Shown here in pieces: positions 52,745 to 61,115 of a stretch of DNA of 64,000 nucleotides. The notes under the pieces were generated by a model. It searched no databases. It was not told where the DNA came from and worked only from the letters and a program-made list of their open reading frames with translations. The stretch lies in contig CP107851.1 in assembly GCA_036013505.1 (NCBI GenBank), forward strand, positions 6,284,501 to 6,348,500, in the 5' to 3' direction. The stretch is from Streptomyces sp. NBC_00510. GTDB taxonomy: Bacteria > Actinomycetota > Actinomycetes > Streptomycetales > Streptomycetaceae. The stretch's first letter is position 1. The number at the start of each line of letters is the position of its first letter. Both the position numbers and the translations under genes were made by a program.

Positions 52745-54070
52745 ATGAGCAGCCGCAGCCACAGCAACGACGACCTCGCCGCCTCCCTGCCCTCGCCGTG
52801 GCCGAAGAGCCCGGTGCTGCAGGCCGCCTACCGCGCCCGTGCGGCCGCCGAAGACCTCGCGCCGCTGCCGCGCTCGGTGAAGGACGACGCGCTGCTGGCC
52901 ATCGCCGACGCCCTGGTCGTCCGCACGCGGGAGATCGTCGAGGCCAACGCCGAGGACGTCGCCCGCGCCCGTGAGGCGGGCACCGACGAGGCGATCGTGG
53001 ACCGGCTGACGCTGACCCCCGAGCGGGTCCGCGCCATCGCCTCCGACGTGCGGGACGTGGCCGGCCTGCCCGACCCGGTCGGCGAGGTGGTGCGCGGCTC
53101 CACGCTGCCCAACGGGCTGGACCTGCGCCAGATCCGCGTGCCGCTGGGCGTGGTCGGCATCATCTACGAGGCCCGGCCCAACGTCACCGTGGACGCGGCC
53201 TCGCTGTGCCTGAAGTCCGGCAACGCGGTGCTGCTGCGCGGCTCCTCCTCCGCGTTCCACTCCAACTCCGCGCTGGTGACGGTGGTGCGCGACGCGGTCG
53301 GCGGCGCCGGACTGCCCGCCGACGCCGTCCAGTTGGTGCCGGGGGAGAGCCGGGAGTCGGTGCGCGAGCTGATGCGCGCCCGCGGCATGGTCGACGTGCT
53401 CATCCCGCGCGGTGGCGCCTCCCTCATCAAGACGGTGGTCGAGGAGTCCATCGTCCCGGTGATCGAGACCGGCACCGGCAACTGCCATGTGTACGTGGAC
53501 GCGCAGGCCGACCTCGACACGGCCGTCGCGGTCCTGCTCAACTCCAAGGCGCAGCGCCCGAGCGTGTGCAACGCCGCCGAGACGCTGCTGGTGCACCGGG
53601 ACATCGCCGCCGACTTCCTGCCGCGCGCCCTGGACGCGCTGGCCGAGGCCGGGGTCACCGTGCACGCCGACGAGCGGGTGCGGGAACTGGCCGAGAAGAG
53701 CGGCACCAAGGCCACCGTCGTCCCGGCCACCGCGGAGGACTGGGAGACGGAGTACCTGAGCTACGACATCGCCGCCGCCGTGGTGGACTCGCTGGACGCC
53801 GCCGTGCAGCACATCCGGCTGTGGTCCTCCGGGCACACCGAGGCCATCGTCACCACCTCGCAGCCGGCCGCCCGGCGGTTCACCCGGTTGGTGGATTCCG
53901 CGGCCGTCGCCGTCAACGCCTCGACCCGGTTCACCGACGGCGGGCAGTTCGGCTTCGGCGCGGAGATCGGCATCTCCACCCAGAAGCTGCACGCCCGGGG
54001 GCCGATGGGCCTTCCGGAGCTGACCTCGACCAAGTACGTCTACACCGGGGACGGCCACGTCCGCGGCTGA
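52745..54070 (+). CDS. proA: Gamma-glutamyl phosphate reductase
   Basis: A 441-residue aldehyde-dehydrogenase-fold enzyme for the second step of proline synthesis, NADPH reduction of glutamyl phosphate. The catalytic cysteine is C275 in RPSVCNAAETLLVH; GVVGIIYEARPNVTVDAA is the nucleotide-binding region. A TACCCT hexamer at 52732-52737 is seven bases before the ATG, suggesting a leaderless transcript separate from proB. Confidence 0.97.
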   Translation: MSSRSHSNDDLAASLPSPWPKSPVLQAAYRARAAAEDLAPLPRSVKDDALLAIADALVVRTREIVEANAEDVARAREAGTDEAIVDRLTLTPERVRAIASDVRDVAGLPDPVGEVVRGSTLPNGLDLRQIRVPLGVVGIIYEARPNVTVDAASLCLKSGNAVLLRGSSSAFHSNSALVTVVRDAVGGAGLPADAVQLVPGESRESVRELMRARGMVDVLIPRGGASLIKTVVEESIVPVIETGTGNCHVYVDAQADLDTAVAVLLNSKAQRPSVCNAAETLLVHRDIAADFLPRALDALAEAGVTVHADERVRELAEKSGTKATVVPATAEDWETEYLSYDIAAAVVDSLDAAVQHIRLWSSGHTEAIVTTSQPAARRFTRLVDSAAVAVNASTRFTDGGQFGFGAEIGISTQKLHARGPMGLPELTSTKYVYTGDGHVRG

Positions 54071-54141
54071 CCGGCCCCGGCGGACGGACGGAGTTTCCGA
54101 GCGGCCTGCCCAATCCGCGTCATCGGCCCTATTCTGGACGG

Positions 54142-54630
54142 GTGCCGGACGAACTGGGGGGCAAGCCGTTCCCGGACGGCGAGGACCACGGTGGCGCGGA
54201 TGACGAATTCGCGTCCGTGGTGCTCGACGAGGCCTTCATACGGGCGGCCGCCTTCCATGAACCGAGCGCCCACGAGCGCATGCTCGCCGCCGCCACGGCA
54301 CAGGCCGAGGCCGAGGCGTCCCGTCCGCGTGTGCTGGGCGGGGAGGACGGCGGCGGTCCGTACGACCGGGAGGAGGCCGAGCACTCCGCGGAGGACGAGG
54401 AGTACGAGGACCTCTACGCCCAGCGCCGCCCGTACCGGGGGCACGGCCGCTGGCACCGGACCGTGGCGTGGGTGCTCGCCGTGGTGATGGGCATCGGCGT
54501 CGTCGCCCTGACGTTCGCGGCGGTCTACCGGGGCGCCGGAGGGGCCCGCCAGCCCTCCGTACCGCCCTCCCCGACCGGCCGGATCGGAGCCCCGTCGCTA
54601 CCCCCGGTGGCGGTCAGCCACACCCCCTGA
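54142..54630 (+). CDS. Single-pass membrane protein with DExFxxVVLDExFIRAA motif (first of a pair)
   Basis: A 162-residue protein. Residues 22-41 read EFASVVLDEAFIRAAAFHEP, then an acidic stretch (EEAEHSAEDEEYEDLYAQ), one membrane helix (about 108-128) and a short Pro-rich outer tail. The next gene has the same motif at the same residue numbers. A TATTCT lies six bases before the GTG at 54142 (leaderless pattern). Function unknown; it is probably a cytoplasmic docking tail anchored in the membrane. Confidence 0.78.
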   Translation: MPDELGGKPFPDGEDHGGADDEFASVVLDEAFIRAAAFHEPSAHERMLAAATAQAEAEASRPRVLGGEDGGGPYDREEAEHSAEDEEYEDLYAQRRPYRGHGRWHRTVAWVLAVVMGIGVVALTFAAVYRGAGGARQPSVPPSPTGRIGAPSLPPVAVSHTP

Positions 54631-54695
54631 ACGCCTCTCGAACTTGTCTCGTACCAGGACGTTTTAAAGGGCCCTGACAGACCTACGCTTGTTGT

Positions 54696-55838
54696 ATGGC
54701 CGGGCCTGGAGACCCACCGGAGGGGAACCCCGAGGGCTCCCCGGGAGGTGGTGAGGACGAGTACCGATCCGTCGTCTTCGACGAATCGTTCGTCCGCGCT
54801 GCCCGGATACAGGAGTTCTCCGCGCGGGAGCGGCTGGACGGATCGGCCCGCTCGGTGCGCACCCGCCGGCTCTGGGCCCGCGGCGGCGCCCCGCGCCAGG
54901 CCCTGGTCCTCGTCCTCCTGATCGCCGTGGCCTTCGGCACCGCCGTCTACCTGGGCATACGCAATCCCTACGACCAGCCCGCCCCTCCCATGGCGCAGTC
55001 GCTGCAGATCACCCTGCTGCCGCTCGCCCCCACGGCCGCGGTGGCCGCCGTGGACCGGGCCCGGCCGTTCGCCGGGCAGCGCGCCGAGCACTACCGGGCC
55101 GGCGCGACCGGGTACGCGCTGCCGCCGGCGCGCCGCACCGCGCACTTCAGTGAGAGCCAGGTCATGCAGGCCCTGGTCTCCGCCAAGGACTACCTGGTCG
55201 CCTCCTCCGCCGATCCCGACGCGCTGACCGGCGGGGACATCCGCACGGTGCGCACCATGCTGGACCCCGGGCAGCTCGACCAGTTCGACCGCAGCCTGGA
55301 GCGGCCCGCCGACGACGGGCGCCACGCGGCGACCGGCTGGCTGGTGCGCTTCGACCCCGCCCGCGTCGCCCTCGCCGACGACGAGGTCAAGGTGCGCGGC
55401 ACCATGACCGTGGCCGAGGCGGGGGAGGGGGCCCTGGAGGTCGTCACGGACCACACCCTGGTCTACGCCGTGCAGGCCGCCACCGGGGGCAGCGGCCAGG
55501 CCTCGCTGTTCACCGTGCGGCGCGAGCTGAGGCTGCGCTTCGACCGCGCCGACCTGCGCGACAAGCACGTGGAACTGCTGCAGGCCGCCGTGGAGGCCGG
55601 GCCGCTGTCCTGCGTGACCGCCCCCGTGGCGCACTTCCTGCCGCTGCTGGCCGGGCAGCGGCCGCCGGTGCAGCCCGGGGTCGACCCCTACGACCACCGC
55701 CACGAGATCAGCTCGGTGTGCGGGGTGCTCGCCCCGGCCCCGGCGGCCGGACCGGCGATCAGCCCTCCGGCGGCGGGTCCTGCGAGTCCTTCGGCGGGCG
55801 CCCCGACGGGCCGGAGCCCGAGCCCGGCGTCCCGGTGA
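54696..55838 (+). CDS. Single-pass membrane protein with shared N-terminal motif (second of a pair)
   Basis: A 380-residue protein with EYRSVVFDESFVRAARIQEF at 22-41, one membrane helix at about 69-88 and a large outer domain of some 270 residues. That domain has two cysteines (LSCVTAP, SSVCGVL) and ends in a Pro/Ser/Gly tail. No known enzyme fold was recognised. The shared N-terminal motif with the previous gene implies a common cytoplasmic partner. ATG at 54696 lies six bases after TACGCT. Its 3' end overlaps the convergent protease gene by 80 bp. Confidence 0.8.
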   Translation: MAGPGDPPEGNPEGSPGGGEDEYRSVVFDESFVRAARIQEFSARERLDGSARSVRTRRLWARGGAPRQALVLVLLIAVAFGTAVYLGIRNPYDQPAPPMAQSLQITLLPLAPTAAVAAVDRARPFAGQRAEHYRAGATGYALPPARRTAHFSESQVMQALVSAKDYLVASSADPDALTGGDIRTVRTMLDPGQLDQFDRSLERPADDGRHAATGWLVRFDPARVALADDEVKVRGTMTVAEAGEGALEVVTDHTLVYAVQAATGGSGQASLFTVRRELRLRFDRADLRDKHVELLQAAVEAGPLSCVTAPVAHFLPLLAGQRPPVQPGVDPYDHRHEISSVCGVLAPAPAAGPAISPPAAGPASPSAGAPTGRSPSPASR

Positions 55839-56880
55839 AGCGGTCGCGCAGCCGGCCGCCGACGTCGCCGGCCCCCGACCCGATGTCGGAGAGCAGCTTC
55901 ATGAGCGGGTCCTTGCTCGTCTTCACCGTTTCGGCGTAGTGGCTCGCGGATTCCTTGAACGAGTCGTAGACCGAGGTGTCCTTGTCCTCGCTGCGCCGCG
56001 GGTAGTGGCCGTCCATGATGCGCTGGTGGTCGCGGCTCGCGGCCCACTTCTTCAGCTCCGCGGCCCGCACCGTGGTGAACGGGTGGCTGCGCGGCAGGAC
56101 GTTGAGGATCTTCAGCACGGAGTCGCGCAGGTCGCCGGACTCCTCGTACTCCTCGGCCTGCTTCAGGAAGGCGTCCACGTTCATCTCGTGCAGGTGGTTG
56201 CCGCCGGCGATCTTCATCAGGCCGCGCATCGAGGCCTGCAGGTCCTGGCCGACCAGGAGTCCGGCACGGTCCGCGGAGAGCTCCGACTTGCGGAACCACT
56301 CGCGCAGTGCGGTGACGATCGCCATGATCGCGAGGTTGCCGAGCGGTATCCACGCCACCCGCAGCGCCAGGCTGGTCAGGAAGAGCAGGATCGTGCGGTA
56401 GACGGAGTGGCCGGACAGCGCGTGGCCGACCTCGTGGCCCACGACGGCCCGCATCTCCTCCTCGTCCAGCAGCTCCACCAGCCCGGTGGTCACGACGATG
56501 ATGGGCTCGTCCAGCCCGATGCACATCGCGTTGGGCTGCGGGTCCTGGGTGACGTACATCGCCGGGACCTTGGGCAGGTCGAGGATGTAGCAGGCGTCCC
56601 GCAGCATGTCGTTGAGGTGCGCGAACTGCTGGTCGCCGACGCGCACCGAGTCCGAGAGGAACAGCAGCCGCAGCGAGCGCTCCGGCAGCAGGCCGCTGAG
56701 CGCCTTGAAGACGGTGTCGAACCCGCTCAGCTTGCGCAGTGCCACCAGCGCGGAACGGTCCGCCGGGTGTTCGTACGCGCGCGAGGAGATGCCCTCGAAG
56801 CGCCGCCGGTTGCGTCCGGGCAGCCGCTGCCCGTCGTTCGCGCCGCCGCTCGCACCACTCGAATCGTTCGGACCGGACAT
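55759..56880 (-). CDS. M48-family zinc metalloprotease
   Basis: A 373-residue peptidase with the zinc motif HEVGH (H149, E150, H153) in VVGHEVGHALSGHS and a later Glu-containing helix (ELSADRAGLLVGQD). One or two membrane segments lie around residues 165-195 (TILLFLTSLALRVAWIPLGN). The C-terminal tail is Gly/Pro-rich. Family members such as HtpX degrade damaged membrane proteins. ATG at 56880; the 3' end overlaps the convergent gene at 55838. Confidence 0.9.
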   Translation of the reverse strand: MSGPNDSSGASGGANDGQRLPGRNRRRFEGISSRAYEHPADRSALVALRKLSGFDTVFKALSGLLPERSLRLLFLSDSVRVGDQQFAHLNDMLRDACYILDLPKVPAMYVTQDPQPNAMCIGLDEPIIVVTTGLVELLDEEEMRAVVGHEVGHALSGHSVYRTILLFLTSLALRVAWIPLGNLAIMAIVTALREWFRKSELSADRAGLLVGQDLQASMRGLMKIAGGNHLHEMNVDAFLKQAEEYEESGDLRDSVLKILNVLPRSHPFTTVRAAELKKWAASRDHQRIMDGHYPRRSEDKDTSVYDSFKESASHYAETVKTSKDPLMKLLSDIGSGAGDVGGRLRDRFTGTPGSGSGPSGRPPKDSQDPPPEG

Positions 56881-57021
56881 ATGTCCCCGCCCCCCTGTTC
56901 GGCCGTTGGGTACCTAGTGAGGACGCGCGGAGCCACCGCGAAGTTCCACCCCGGCCGCCCGTACGATGTTGCCGAGTCTTCCGCCCGTCGACAGACCCCG
57001 AAGCCACCAAGGGACAGCCGA

Positions 57022-57180
57022 ATGACCTCCTACGCGACCGCCGCCGTTCTGACCACGCTCGCCGAGGGCGAGGGCGGCGGCAACCACGAGAGCCTGAGCC
57101 CCTACCTCACGGGCGGCGGCGCGCTGTTCGCGCTGCTGCTGCTGCTCTTCATCACCACCCGCTTCAACCGCGACCGCTGA
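57022..57180 (+). CDS. Small membrane protein upstream of nadD (52 aa)
   Basis: A 52-residue protein: MTSYATAAVLTTLAEGEGGG, a Gly-rich loop, then one helix (GGALFALLLLLFITTRF) and a basic end RFNRDR. GGGACAG precedes the ATG at 57022. It lies 34 bp upstream of nadD. Function unknown. Confidence 0.75.
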   Translation: MTSYATAAVLTTLAEGEGGGNHESLSPYLTGGGALFALLLLLFITTRFNRDR

Positions 57181-57214
57181 GCTCGATCAGGCGATGCGGG
57201 TAGGGTCTATCCGC

Positions 57215-57796
57215 ATGAAGGAGCGAATCGGTGTGATGGGTGGGACGTTCGATCCCATCCACCACGGCCACCTCGTGGCGGCCAGCGAGGTGGCGCACCT
57301 TTTCCAGCTGGACGAAGTGGTCTTCGTGCCCACCGGCCGGCCCTGGCAGAAGAGCGAGCAGAAGGTGTCGGCGGCCGAGGACCGCTACCTGATGACGGTG
57401 ATCGCCACCGCGTCGAACCCGCAGTTCTCGGTCAGCCGCAGCGACATCGAGCGCGGTGGCCGCACGTACACCATCGACACGCTTCGCGACCTGCGGGCCG
57501 AGCACCCCGAGGCGGAGCTGTTCTTCATCACGGGTGCGGACGCGCTGGCCCAGATCTTCTCCTGGCGCAAGGCCGAGGAGCTGTTCTCGCTGGCGCACTT
57601 CATCGGCGTCACCCGCCCCGGGCACACCCTGTCCGACCCCGGCTTCCCGGCCGGCGGGGTCTCCCTGGTGGAGGTGCCCGCCCTGGCGATCTCCTCGACC
57701 GACTGCCGTCAGCGGGTCGCCAAGGGGGAGCCGGTCTGGTACCTCGTGCCCGACGGCGTCGTTCGCTACATCGACAAACGCAGGCTGTACCGGTAA
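57215..57796 (+). CDS. nadD: Nicotinate-nucleotide adenylyltransferase
   Basis: A 193-residue NAD-synthesis enzyme that adenylates nicotinate mononucleotide. It has GGTFDPIHHGHL (residues 9-20) for ATP binding and the late ISSTDCRQRV (SSTxxR) signature. The ATG at 57215 begins MKERIGVMGG; TAGGGT at 57201-57206, eight bases before it, suggests a leaderless start. An in-frame ATG at 57194 is less likely. The order nadD - LCP - rsfS - phosphatase is conserved in actinobacteria. Confidence 0.96.
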   Translation: MKERIGVMGGTFDPIHHGHLVAASEVAHLFQLDEVVFVPTGRPWQKSEQKVSAAEDRYLMTVIATASNPQFSVSRSDIERGGRTYTIDTLRDLRAEHPEAELFFITGADALAQIFSWRKAEELFSLAHFIGVTRPGHTLSDPGFPAGGVSLVEVPALAISSTDCRQRVAKGEPVWYLVPDGVVRYIDKRRLYR

Positions 57797-57833
57797 GTGA
57801 TCAGCGGCTGATCGGCAACTGGAGGGGTCCCCA

Positions 57834-59609
57834 GTGAACGACTACCCCCGATGGCAATACGCCGAGGGAACACCCGAGCGGGGCGGTCAGGACCCCTACG
57901 GAGAAGACCCCTACGCACAGCAGCCGGGCGACTACGCAAACGGTTACGGCAACGAGTACGGCCAGTACGACCCGTACGCCCAGCAGGCCGGTGAGCAGAC
58001 CGGCCGGCAGCAGTCCTACCAGGACCAGCAGGGGTACTCCGGGCAGCCGTACTACCCGCAGGAGCAGCAGCAGTACCAGCAGCCGCAGCCGCCGCAGCAG
58101 CAACCCCAGCAACCCCAGCACCCCCAACAGCCCCAGCAGACGCAGCAGTACCAGGGGTGGATCCCGCAGCAGCCGCAGTACCAGGAGCCGTACTACGAGC
58201 AGCAGCAGTACGGACAGCAGCCGCCGGCACCCCCGCAGACCGCGCCGCAGACCCCGCCGCAGGCCCCTCCGGCCCAGCGGCAGCCCGCCTACGAGGAGCC
58301 GCCGGCCCGGCCCGCCGCCGGCCGCTCCGCCGCGGCCGAAGCCGATTACCACACCGGCCAGTTCTCCTTCGTCGACGAGGAGACCGAGGAGTCGGAAGAG
58401 GTCATCGACTGGCTGAAGTTCACCGAGTCCCGCACCGAGCGGCGCGAGGAGGCCAGGCGCCGCGGCCGCAACCGCGTGGTCGCCGCGGTCGTCGTCCTGG
58501 TGCTGGCCGCCGTCGGCGGCGTCGGCTACCTGTGGAAGGCCGGCAAGATCCCCGGCCTCGGCGGGGACTCCGGGACCGCCCAGCAGGCCGCAGGCGGCCA
58601 GAAGCGCGACGTCATCGTGCTGCACCTGCGCCCGGTCGGCAGCGAGGTGACCTCGACCGCGCTGCTGGTCAGCAACTCGACCACCAAGAAGGGCACCACC
58701 GTCCTGCTCCCGAACTCGCTCGCCGTGAGCAGCGACGACGGCGGCAGCACCACGCTCGGCAAGTCCGTCGTGGAGAACGGTTCCGCCCCCACCCGTGAGG
58801 CGCTGGAAGGCCTGCTCGGCACCAAGATCAGCGGTACCTGGCGGCTGGACACCCCGTACCTGGACAACCTCGTCGAGTCCCTCGGCGGAGTCCTCGTCGA
58901 CACCGACGCCACGGTGAAGGCAGGCAAGAAGCAGGACGGCAAGACCCTCGTCAAGCCCGGCAAGCAGCAGGAGCTGGGCGGCCAGGCCGCCGTCGCGTAC
59001 GCCATTTACCGGGGACCGGGCGAGGGGCCCGACAAGCAGCTGGCCCGCTTCGGGCAGGTCGTCCAGGCCGTGCTGAAGAAGATGTACAGCGACCCGGACC
59101 TGGCGACCAAGACCGTCGAGGGGCTCAACCAGGTCATCGAGCCCCCGCTGACCGAGAAGGACCTCGGCAGCAGCCTCGCGGCCCTGTCGGAGGAGGCCAA
59201 GGGCGGCGACTACACCACCGAGACGCTGCCGGTGGAGCCCGACGGCACGCTGAGCGAGAAGGCCACCGAGGACGTGGTCAAGAAGGTGCTCGGCGGCACC
59301 GTCACCAACACCGACTCCGACGGCATCCCCCGGGTCACCCTGCGCAACGCCACCGGCGTCGCCGCCAACACCGGCGAGGCCCAGGTGCAGATCGTCGGCG
59401 GCGGCTACACCTTCGTCTCCGGCGCCACCGCGGACACCCAGGCCACCTCGCAGGTCCTGTACGCCGACGCCGGCCAGAAGACGAACGCGGAGGAGCTGGC
59501 CAAGACGCTGGGCCTGTCCGCCAAGGCCGCCAAGAAGGGCGGCGTGGCCTCCAACGCCGACATCACGGTCGTCCTGGGCCAGGACTACAGCCCGCCGGAG
59601 AAGACCTGA
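57834..59609 (+). CDS. pdtA: LCP-family (LytR-CpsA-Psr) wall-polymer transferase-like protein with LytR_C domain
   Basis: A 591-residue protein: a Gln/Pro/Tyr-rich cytoplasmic tail (1-165), one membrane helix near 214-232, an LCP-like domain, and a C-terminal LytR_C domain (GIPRVTLRNATGVAANTGEA). The LCP part keeps LDTPYLDNLVESLGGV and AYAIYRGPGEGPDKQLARFG, but the usual RSDT entry is replaced by KRDVIVLHLR. The gene between nadD and rsfS in S. coelicolor (SCO2578) is recalled as PdtA, which attaches polydiglycosylphosphate polymer to the wall; the symbol rests on that synteny. GTG at 57834. Confidence 0.8.
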   Translation: MNDYPRWQYAEGTPERGGQDPYGEDPYAQQPGDYANGYGNEYGQYDPYAQQAGEQTGRQQSYQDQQGYSGQPYYPQEQQQYQQPQPPQQQPQQPQHPQQPQQTQQYQGWIPQQPQYQEPYYEQQQYGQQPPAPPQTAPQTPPQAPPAQRQPAYEEPPARPAAGRSAAAEADYHTGQFSFVDEETEESEEVIDWLKFTESRTERREEARRRGRNRVVAAVVVLVLAAVGGVGYLWKAGKIPGLGGDSGTAQQAAGGQKRDVIVLHLRPVGSEVTSTALLVSNSTTKKGTTVLLPNSLAVSSDDGGSTTLGKSVVENGSAPTREALEGLLGTKISGTWRLDTPYLDNLVESLGGVLVDTDATVKAGKKQDGKTLVKPGKQQELGGQAAVAYAIYRGPGEGPDKQLARFGQVVQAVLKKMYSDPDLATKTVEGLNQVIEPPLTEKDLGSSLAALSEEAKGGDYTTETLPVEPDGTLSEKATEDVVKKVLGGTVTNTDSDGIPRVTLRNATGVAANTGEAQVQIVGGGYTFVSGATADTQATSQVLYADAGQKTNAEELAKTLGLSAKAAKKGGVASNADITVVLGQDYSPPEKT

Positions 59610-59695
59610 CCGGGGGCGGTCCATAACCGGTCGGGGACCGAGCGCGGTCCGTGAGACCCTGGACGTACGACGTCCCCGACCGGAAAGCCTTACCT

Positions 59696-60133
59696 GTGAC
59701 CGCCACGGACCGCTCCATCGAGCTCATTCAGACCGCCGCCCAGGCGGCCGCCGACAAGCTCGCGCACGACATCATCGCCTACGACGTCAGCGACGTCCTC
59801 TCCATCACCGACGCGTTCCTGCTGGCCTCCGCGCCCAACGACCGCCAGGTGAAGGCCATCGTCGACGAGGTCGAGGAGCGGCTGCAGGAGGAGCTCGGCG
59901 TCAAGCCGGTGCGCCGTGAGGGCGAGCGCGAGGGTCGCTGGGTCCTGCTCGACTACGTCGACATCGTGGTGCACGTCCAGCACTCGGAGGAGCGGGTCTT
60001 CTACGCGCTGGAGCGGCTCTGGAAGGACTGCCCCGAGCTGGAGCTCCCCAAGGACGCCGTCGCCACCCGCGGCAAGGCCGAGGAGCACGCCCGCGCCACC
60101 GCGGCCGCCGACGAGGACGGAGAGCTGATCTGA
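59696..60133 (+). CDS. rsfS: Ribosome silencing factor RsfS
   Basis: A 145-residue Iojap/RsfS protein that binds L14 of the large subunit and blocks subunit joining when nutrients are low. Conserved core DVSDVLSITDAFLLASAPND, then EGRWVLLDYVDIVVHVQH and FYALERLWKD. GTG at 59696 is the start. Its stop overlaps the probable CTG start of the phosphatase gene, so the two are coupled. Confidence 0.95.
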   Translation: MTATDRSIELIQTAAQAAADKLAHDIIAYDVSDVLSITDAFLLASAPNDRQVKAIVDEVEERLQEELGVKPVRREGEREGRWVLLDYVDIVVHVQHSEERVFYALERLWKDCPELELPKDAVATRGKAEEHARATAAADEDGELI

Positions 60134-60783
60134 ACGGCCACACGCGGGGTCGCGGCCGCCGCGTCGTCTTCTGGCGGCACGGGCAGACCTCCTGGAACGT
60201 GGAGGGCCGCTTCCAGGGCTCCACGGACATACCGCTTACCTCGACCGGCGTCGCGCAGGCCAAGCGCGCCGCCCGGTTGCTGGCCGCGCTGCAGCCGGAC
60301 GCGATCGTCTCCTCCGACCTGCAGCGCGCCGCCGACACCGCCGCCGAGCTGGCCGCCGTCACGGAGCTGGACATCTCGTACGACGAGGGGCTGCGGGAGA
60401 CCTACGCGGGCGTGTGGCAGGGCCTGACCCACGAGGAGATCACCGAGCGGTACGGCGAGGAGTACGCGGCCTGGAAGCGCGGCGAGCCCGTGCGGCGCGG
60501 CGGCGGCGAGCTGGAGACCGAGGTGGCCGACCGGGCCGCCCCGGTGGTGCTCGCGGCGGCCGACAAGCTGCCCGACGGCGGTGTGCTGGTCGTCGTCAGC
60601 CACGGCGGCGCCATCCGCACCACCATCGGCCGGCTCCTCGGGCTGGACCCGCGCAGCTGGGAGGCGCTCGGCGGGCTGTCCAACACCTGCTGGTCGGTCC
60701 TCGGCGAGGGCGCCCGTGGCTGGCGGCTGCTGGAGCACAACGCCGGAACCCTGCCCGAGCCGGTGCTCGGCGACGACGACTGA
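60130..60783 (+). CDS. Histidine phosphatase family protein (GpgP-like), CTG start
   Basis: A 217-residue phosphoglycerate-mutase-like enzyme. The phosphohistidine motif RHGQT is at 16-20, VSHGGAIR carries the second histidine. The first ATG/GTG in frame (60199) falls after RHGQT, so translation must start earlier; the only suitable codon is CTG at 60130, overlapping the rsfS stop and preceded by GGAGAG at five to ten bases. The gene order nadD-...-rsfS-phosphatase matches mycobacterial Rv2419c, a glucosyl-3-phosphoglycerate phosphatase; that substrate here is inference. Confidence 0.87.
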   Translation: MNGHTRGRGRRVVFWRHGQTSWNVEGRFQGSTDIPLTSTGVAQAKRAARLLAALQPDAIVSSDLQRAADTAAELAAVTELDISYDEGLRETYAGVWQGLTHEEITERYGEEYAAWKRGEPVRRGGGELETEVADRAAPVVLAAADKLPDGGVLVVVSHGGAIRTTIGRLLGLDPRSWEALGGLSNTCWSVLGEGARGWRLLEHNAGTLPEPVLGDDD

Positions 60784-60888
60784 CCGGGCCGGGAGCCGGG
60801 GCGGGGCCGGGACGCAGCCGATTTCAGGAATCCGGCCCTGACCGGCTAAGCTTCTTCTCGTTCGCCGGGCGGAAAGCCCGAGGACAGC

Positions 60889-60961
<73 letters not shown>

Positions 60962-60972
60962 CAGCGGCATCG

Positions 60973-61003
60973 GATCCCGTCTCCCCCCAGGGGAGGCGGG
61001 ATC
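60973..61003 (+). terminator. Terminator of tRNA-Ala copy 1
   Basis: Stem GATCCCGTCTCCCC with GGGGAGGCGGGATC, 14 pairs including one G-U, 12 bp after the tRNA. Confidence 0.75.
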
Positions 61004-61115
61004 TTCGCGTTCGCCCCGCCGTGCCGCGCCGCGGGCTGGCGCCGGTGAACCGCCGGGGCAGCGGGAAGCGGCCTTTCCGGTCGGCCTGTTGGGGGTCGGC
61101 CCCGGGCCGGGCGCC

